NCBI GenBank assembly: GCA_003956705.1 | Contig: QZCP01000834.1 | Span: 325,380-389,379 of the forward strand | Direction of reading: 5' to 3' | Source of the DNA: Brevipalpus yothersi | Lineage: Eukaryota; Arthropoda; Arachnida; Trombidiformes; Tenuipalpidae | DNA length: 64,000 nt | Shown here: positions 58,101 through 64,000 of the stretch, piece by piece | Layout: each line of letters begins with the position of its first letter | Numbering within the stretch: position 1 is the first letter of the stretch | The notes under the pieces: model-generated | What the model was told of the DNA's origin: nothing | The model's database searches: none | Seen by the model: only the letters and a program-made list of their open reading frames with translations | Translations under genes and position numbers: made by a program

Positions 58101-60524
58101 AATGCTTCGGTGTTCTGCTTAAACATTGTCTCATCCTCTCTCATCACCAAGTGACAGTGATGGTGGTAGCTGGAGTACCCTAATTCAATCAATGTCCACA
58201 GAATAGATAAAAGCAGCATCAAGAAAGGCGAGGAGAAGAGAGAAAGGAGAAGAAGAAGAAGACATAATCTCGACTCTTGCATAGATCAAGAATTAGAGCA
58301 CAAGAATTGAAAAACAGTAGCAATATCATGGTCACTTTAGTGGAAACATTGACACAATCGATTGACTGATTATTTTACAAACTTCTATCAAACGTTTACC
58401 CAGTAGTTACTAATAGGACACAATTCATCAGATATTGAGATTAAAACTAATTCTTTAGGAAAGTTTTGGGACTAATGAATTCTAACCCATTCAAGTTTAG
58501 CCCTGATTATATGATATGAATTGCACTCGATAAATTACGAGAATTGTAGCTACAGAATCAATAGTTGATTAAATTGCGAAGTTCTGATGAGTGAAGATGG
58601 ATGTCAAATGAGAAAGGTTTCTGTATACTTTTCAGATGAATATGCTCTGATTTCATCTCAATTCAGCAAGGTGACAAAGTGTAAAAGAGTAACATCACCA
58701 AGCTCATTAAGGTATTCATCATCGTGAGAATTGCACATAATAAGAATGTCTACTCTTTTTTTCAATAGCTAATTTTCTGTGAGTTTATACATTCTGCTCA
58801 CCTTTCATAAGGTACACTTGATCTACTGGATAGCCAATGTATGGACAATATAGACGACACGTATCACCCATGATAGCGGTAATATTTTCCATCGGTTTGA
58901 TGCCAGGATTGCCAATGATATCGATTCGTGCTTGATGTGATATGGTGCCTACCGAATTACTCGCTATACACTCGTAATTTCCGGCATCCTGGAAGAGGAA
59001 CAGAAGAAAAAAGAGATGTTCATTAACTGTTCGTGAATAGAGTTCGAACCTTTTATGAGTATGTGTGTGACAATTTTGTCAAGAAGCAAGAAGAAGGAGA
59101 AAGATTTTCTTCTCTTCTCTTGATCTGCCAATATAAAGTAGAAAAAAGAGGTAAAAAGAATAGTTCATACAGTCAATAAATTCGAATTTATGCTCAAATT
59201 CATCATCAAGAGTGGAATGCAAAAAATGGAAATGAAAAATTATTCGAATGGATGAAGACGAGGGGAAACTTATGAGATAAGAGGCACAGAAATCATTATT
59301 CTTCTCTCTCTCTCTCTCTCTTCATTCCTCTCATGAAATCACTTTTCTCAAGAATCTTGCCTCATTATCTTCGTGTGATGATATATCATTAGCATATTAT
59401 AAAGATGAACAATATTTAGATTACGGAGAGAAATGCTACATTTTGGCCTGAATTATGAAACTTTGTACTGAATGAGAAATGATTCGATATGAGATAAGGG
59501 AATGTTCAATCGAACGAATATATATTCCTTGAAAATACTCTGCTCACAATATTGAATCGTAAATATCCAAATACATGTGTGCCTTTGAGTCTCTCTGATC
59601 GAAAGCTCGCATCTCGGAGAAGAGAGAAAGAAAGATATTAGCTGGTCACATCTTGTGTCATCTTAAATCAAATATTCAGAATTTCTGATAAGCTTACAGT
59701 ATAGGGCTCAAATATTGACGTAATGTCGTTCAAAGAAGAGAAAAAGGGAAAAGCTCAAAACTTCTCAATCCTAATAACTCTATCTTTCCATCAGGTCAAT
59801 CTTTTGGGATACAAACTGTACTAGGGAATCCAAAATTCTCTATCAGGTGAATCGAGTCTATTTTCATCTTTCCACACATGAACAGCATTCATAAGTGCAG
59901 TACACACACATGCATTGTCTCACAATCCATATGAAAGAATAGCAATGTGTATATACATGAATATATGTTAGTAAGCGGTTTTCCATTCTTCATATATACA
60001 CACTGGTCACTGATGCCTTGTAAGTACTTGTAGTAGTGTACAACAGTAAGAGATGAGAAAAGTATTCTATTCTACACTCTCTATTTCTCCAGTTCAGATG
60101 AAGAATAGATGAAAGTTGAGACTGTTGGAGTGTGTGTCTATGTGTGTGGACAACAGAAGTATAGACGTCAGATGGATGATCAAAGAAGATAGAAAAAGAA
60201 GAATAATATGGCAATAGTGTGGTGATAGGTAGTAGAAATGAAATGGAAGCAGCAAAAGAGAGGAATGAAGTAAGATGAGAAAAGAGAAAGAAAATAGATG
60301 TACCTGAATTGTGAGTGATGATATATTGAGATAGGAAACGTATCCTTTTCCATCTGTTGTAAGATATCCAACATTGTGACGATGGCCATTTGATACTTTA
60401 GTTCCATCAATTTGCCATCGAATGGAAGGACTCGGTTGACCAAATGCTAAACATTTTAGTGAAAGTTGGTTTCCAATGACTCCGACTTGCTCCGAAAAAA
60501 CAGCTCCAAATCTTGGCTCACGTT
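49199..60524 (-). CDS. Dscam-like Ig/FN3 cell-surface receptor, 3' nine exons (5' partial)
   Basis: Exons in coding order: 60524-60304, 58988-58802, 56181-56023, 54623-53574, 53469-53302, 53181-52735, 51237-50944, 50012-49554, 49482-49199. All have GT..AG borders and matching phases (phase 1 except the first junction, phase 0), giving about 1089 residues. Domains: an Ig across exons 1-2 (LKCLAFGQPSPSIRW, YECIASNSVG), an Ig across exons 2-3 (YKCIVSP), three Ig domains in the 1050-nt exon (PPINVEWLKDG, GVYHCEANNGLGKG, ANFACSAVNYYG), then four FN3 domains. The last FN3 has the Dscam-typical STWSDGKCPIDHFEIQYKP. A transmembrane helix (LVPSISAIIVLLLVTGFAV) and a tail of about 110 aa follow. Canonical Dscam has Ig10 between FN3 4 and 5; here it is absent and only four FN3 remain. 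Role by family: homophilic adhesion and neuronal self-recognition, possibly immunity. More exons lie right of the window. Confidence 0.88.
52172..52246. repeat. (CT)n microsatellite in a Dscam-like intron
   Basis: About 37 CT units in the intron 51238-52734. Confidence 0.97.
52411..52475. repeat. (AG)n microsatellite in the same intron
   Basis: About 32 AG units, only 165 bp from the CT run, so the two are complementary arms. Confidence 0.97.
55085..55143. repeat. (GA)n microsatellite
   Basis: Near-perfect GA run in the intron 54624-56022. An (AT)n run of about ten units lies at 55509-55528 in the same intron. The long minus-strand frame across this region is a repeat artefact. Confidence 0.95.
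56182..58801. other. Dscam-like intron, 2.6 kb
   Basis: No additional Ig-like exon was found in it on reading the minus strand. It holds (CT)n at 56716-56735, a GAA run near 56868-56892 and other purine/pyrimidine tracts. Confidence 0.55.
58989..60303. other. Dscam-like intron, 1.3 kb
   Basis: No alternative exon seen. Short (CT)n at 59302-59321 and (CACA) stretches. Confidence 0.55.
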
Positions 60525-63500
60525 CTTAATATGTATGAAATAGTTATTCCATAATGATGACATTAGTATTGGATATGACCGTTATTTTGTAGATACATGT
60601 AAGGAGGAGAGATAAAAAAGAAATTAGTTGCCAGTTCAGTATGAAGAATGATTTCAGTTTTTTGTGTTTTAGGAAAAGATTTCATGGAAGGAAGTGAATT
60701 ATGGGCCATTAGTTTCTAAACTGAATATTCACATTCAAAATTGAAATATGAACAAGAGCTCGAATAGTCAAAATTCCTGAAGTGACTAAGGAAAAGAAGT
60801 TACCGTTCAGCATATACTTCAGTATGTATGTATGTATTGAAAGAATTTATGTGTCTCCATATTTAAGGCTTTGAGTTTAAGAATGCTGGTATTGAGTAGA
60901 CAGCCTTCGGAATTCACTCGATTTTTAGTGTTTATTTTATTTGAGGTGGAATTTATCACTAAATCAAGAAGGTAAAAAATTGAAAACGGAGAACACCCAG
61001 TTGAATTTATTCTCCCATCAAAAGAAAAGTTTCATTTTCTCAGAAACAATAACATTCCAATTAACTCCAAGATATAAATTTTTATTATATTGCTGCTCAA
61101 TAATCGACCTGGAAACGATTGGAATGTTCAATTGTTTCAACTTGGTGAGTAAAGCCCGACATATTGTGAAGCTGACTGAAAATTTTGGGATGAAAATTGA
61201 TCTAGAAAGATGAAAGAAAGAAGATCGAAAATAAAAATAAAAAAAACAAAAAAATGCTTGAAAGCTGTTAAAACAACAGCTTTGATAAACCAAAAGCTGA
61301 GAGAAACTGGCAAAGATGACTCCTAAGAGATGAGCAGAGAAAGTTCAAGAATGCGAATTCCTCCAGAAAATCCATTCCTATTCTTTTCAAATTCCTTTTC
61401 CCACTGATTGGTTATTGGATGGATTTTCTAGGGGTTCCAATTCGAATCTAATCTGTCCCAAGAGTCAAATTGAACTGAGAAAAAAACAAAATCAAATTCT
61501 CATCTCTCCCAGAATGTGCAAGCAAACCATCAGTTAAATGGCTATCTGAAGAGTTGACATCAGAAAATTGCCTCTAGACGATGTCCAGCTTGATATCTTG
61601 AAGTGGACTCAACCCATCCATCAATCTGAATCTATGAAAGGCTACCCATGTCAACCGTATTCCTTGTTATTCAATCTAACCAGCATCCGAGGAAAGTGTT
61701 CCTACAGGAGAAAGCTGAATCAACTTGCTTACTGGTGGACAAGTATTCCCCAAACTTTTACTCTCTCGTTCTTCAAAGTGGCAGCCACTAAAAAACGATC
61801 GAAATTCGGGAAAAAATAATTTCAAAATCAATATAGTGGCAATTATATCAAAAGTTTCAATCGATCACAAACTTCCAACTTCTCAGATTTGGGTGAAACA
61901 AAAGATCCATACGATAAGATGTATCAAAGGCTTTTGGATGGATGATTGAGAGACAATTCTGGGCCACAAAGAAGCTCTCTCTAATCCGGAAGAAGATTCC
62001 ATTGCAAGAAAGGATGTAAAGTAGATGTCCCTATCTGTCCTCACAATCTATGGTGACATTCTTCTTCCTTCTCATTCATGATGGTATAAATTGTCATCTT
62101 GTGATTAATCTTACTAGCATCTTAGATTAGGGTTCTCTATCCCTCTCAACAGAACATTCTCCATAAATGACAATAGATAAATAAACGATAGAGGTACGCA
62201 AGAGTCTTATCACTAATCATTAGGTATAAGAGCGATCAGAAATTCGAGCCTAGACAGCTAAGTCGTATTATACTGGGAGTGAGAAACTTTTTCAATCCTA
62301 AATCTTAGATTCCAATTGACGATCATGATGTTTCATCGAATACTTCATTAGCTGAAAAACTTATCAGTCACAAAGTATATCAGCTCAATGTCGATATCAT
62401 GATCAATGTGGTTTCAATAGTAAAGAAGAAGGTGAAACAAGAAGTGTCCCGATTGCAATTAACATCGATCACACTACTCACGCTGCTTGGTGCTTCGAAA
62501 CAATCGAATGGAGATCAAACTGACCAAGGGAAAGGAAATCCACTCACAAACACACCTACAGTATTATTTTCTCAAAGCTTGGGACAATTGATCATGCTAT
62601 CTTGAAAAACAATAGAAAAGAATACAGATATTGTTAATTATCAGTGTTCAGAACGAGCTTACACACGAACTGCTACAGCTACACCACTTGCTCACTTACT
62701 GGGAATATATCAGCATCAAGATTCTTGCTGATAATCATCATGACATTATTCGCAAGAGATTTGATGGCTATTGAAAGAGAAAGAGAGAAAGAGAAAATGA
62801 AGTAGAAGGAGGCCAAATAAATGATTAGATGAACTTTCTTTCATTCTTTTCTTCCATGTGTAAGCAAGTAAACAATTGGAGTACAGATTCGGGTAAAAAT
62901 GATGCCACGGCATGATGAAGAACTTCGATATATATATGTACAGTAGACGTAGTAGTACTAGTAGAAGTAATAGTGAGGAAGAGAAAGATGAAGAGAGAAA
63001 ACAGCAATGTACACTTTCAGATTCTACCAGCCTCTGATCTATTTTCCTGATAGAGACATATGGACAATATCGATTAGAGTTCTGAGAATGATGTATGGCC
63101 GACAGTGAAACAAAGAGGAAAGTAGAAAAGTATACTCTATGAGTAAAAAGTGAGAAAGAGAAAGAAAGAAAGAAAGAAAGAAATACAGAAAGAGGCAAAA
63201 AGAGAGGCATAAAATGGCCCTTGATAGACGCAAAAAGCGAAAAGATGGATGTCATTTTCGTGGTTACCAAAAATTGGTAACGTAACAAGAGCTAGATGAA
63301 TGACAGGGTAAAGCCTTGTGTGTAATCTTTTGCTCCTAGTGGATGAATCTACTGTGAAAATCTCTTCTCTTCTTTTCTCTTCCCGCCAAAAAATGCCCAA
63401 GTGCTGAAATGATTTGAAGTGAAAATCCAACGATTATAATCTCTAGGAGAATTGTTTTAGGTTAGTATTTTCTCGAAAAATTACGATTTTATGTTAAGGA

Positions 63501-63908
63501 TTTTACTGAACTGACTAAATTAAGGTGGAAACTTTTACTGTTTGTCAAAAGGACCTCATGAAAAGTCATGAACCCTTGGATACTTGTAATTTATCGGAAT
63601 AATGCCAGTACTGATGGCTGCAATAAAATAAGGGCAATACTCTTGGCAGCATAACTGTGTATAACTGATTAACTGATAAATACATATAAATATCCAGCAA
63701 ACACACTCATACCGATCAAGCGGCCAGTCAAGCAAACAATAGGAAAATACCATTCTGGAACAATATCTTCATCAGATTGTTCAAGTGTCTACATTCATTT
63801 CCACACTAACAGTTCCGGCATTTTTATGGTGACTGGCATTTTAACAGTGCATCTTTGATCTTTTAGCTGGTAGGAAAAAAAATTTTCTCCAAGAAAAAAA
63901 GCAAAATG

Positions 63909-64000
<92 letters not shown>
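60525..64000. other. Upstream intron of the Dscam-like gene
   Basis: The acceptor at 60525-60526 shows that the gene continues to the right, but no further Ig-like exon is visible to the window edge. The stretch includes short (GAAA)n and purine-rich repeats at 62770-63200 and the microsatellite at the edge. Short frames inside have no domain. Confidence 0.5.
63910..64000. repeat. (GA)n microsatellite at window edge
   Basis: At least 45 GA units running off the window end. Confidence 0.97.

Noticed and set aside
62746..63430. Several hydrophobic minus-strand frames
   Set aside because: Purine-rich repeat sequence read on the opposite strand gives Phe/Leu/Ser runs. No domain.

Overview
This is a eukaryotic nuclear window. 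It is AT-rich, has spliced genes with GT..AG introns, many (CT)n/(GA)n microsatellites, and several families of decayed transposons. The gene content (a Dscam-like Ig/FN3 receptor, arthropod-type Tc1/mariner, MULE, hAT and Ty3/gypsy relics) points to an arthropod. A chelicerate such as a mite is the best guess, from the shortened Dscam-like architecture, but this is inference and not a species call.

Layout. 0-13.3 kb is transposon graveyard: a DDE/SWIM-type transposon (1.5-5.0 kb) split by a nested Tc1/mariner-like element (3.12-4.47 kb), a second Tc-like relic (5.8-6.3 kb), gag relics, and a decayed Ty3/gypsy element (9.5-13.2 kb). A tRNA-derived SINE with a visible target-site duplication interrupts the gypsy element. 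14-30 kb and 40-48.6 kb hold a minus-strand tandem array of one gene family: five intact three-exon genes, one 5'-truncated copy and one internally deleted copy. The array is split by 30-40 kb, which carries a 149-codon orphan ORF, a second gypsy fragment with a 1.2-kb insertion, a decayed MULE, a hAT fragment, and a MULE transposase ORF with its FLYWCH finger and apparent DDE triad intact. 49.2-60.5 kb holds the last nine exons of a Dscam-like cell-surface receptor on the minus strand. Its 5' end lies beyond the right edge.

The array is the most interesting content. Reconstructing splice sites by hand gives proteins of 549-607 aa: signal peptide, cysteine-containing N-terminal region, a PSI-like cysteine module (CxxxxxCxxC...CSWDGEKC), an IPT/TIG-like segment, one transmembrane helix and a cytoplasmic tail on its own exon. 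All introns are about 60-70 bp and phase 1. The order resembles the PSI-IPT-TM part of plexins, but there is no recognisable full sema domain and no RasGAP tail. Tails differ sharply between copies (about 9, 20, 68-70 and 73 aa). Copy 5 is a mosaic: its N-terminal half matches copy 4 and its C-terminal half plus 3' flank match copy 1. I do not recognise the family as a named one. It and the Dscam-like gene, both single-pass receptors on the same strand about 650 bp apart, make this a cell-surface-receptor neighbourhood. Functional linkage is not shown by the sequence.
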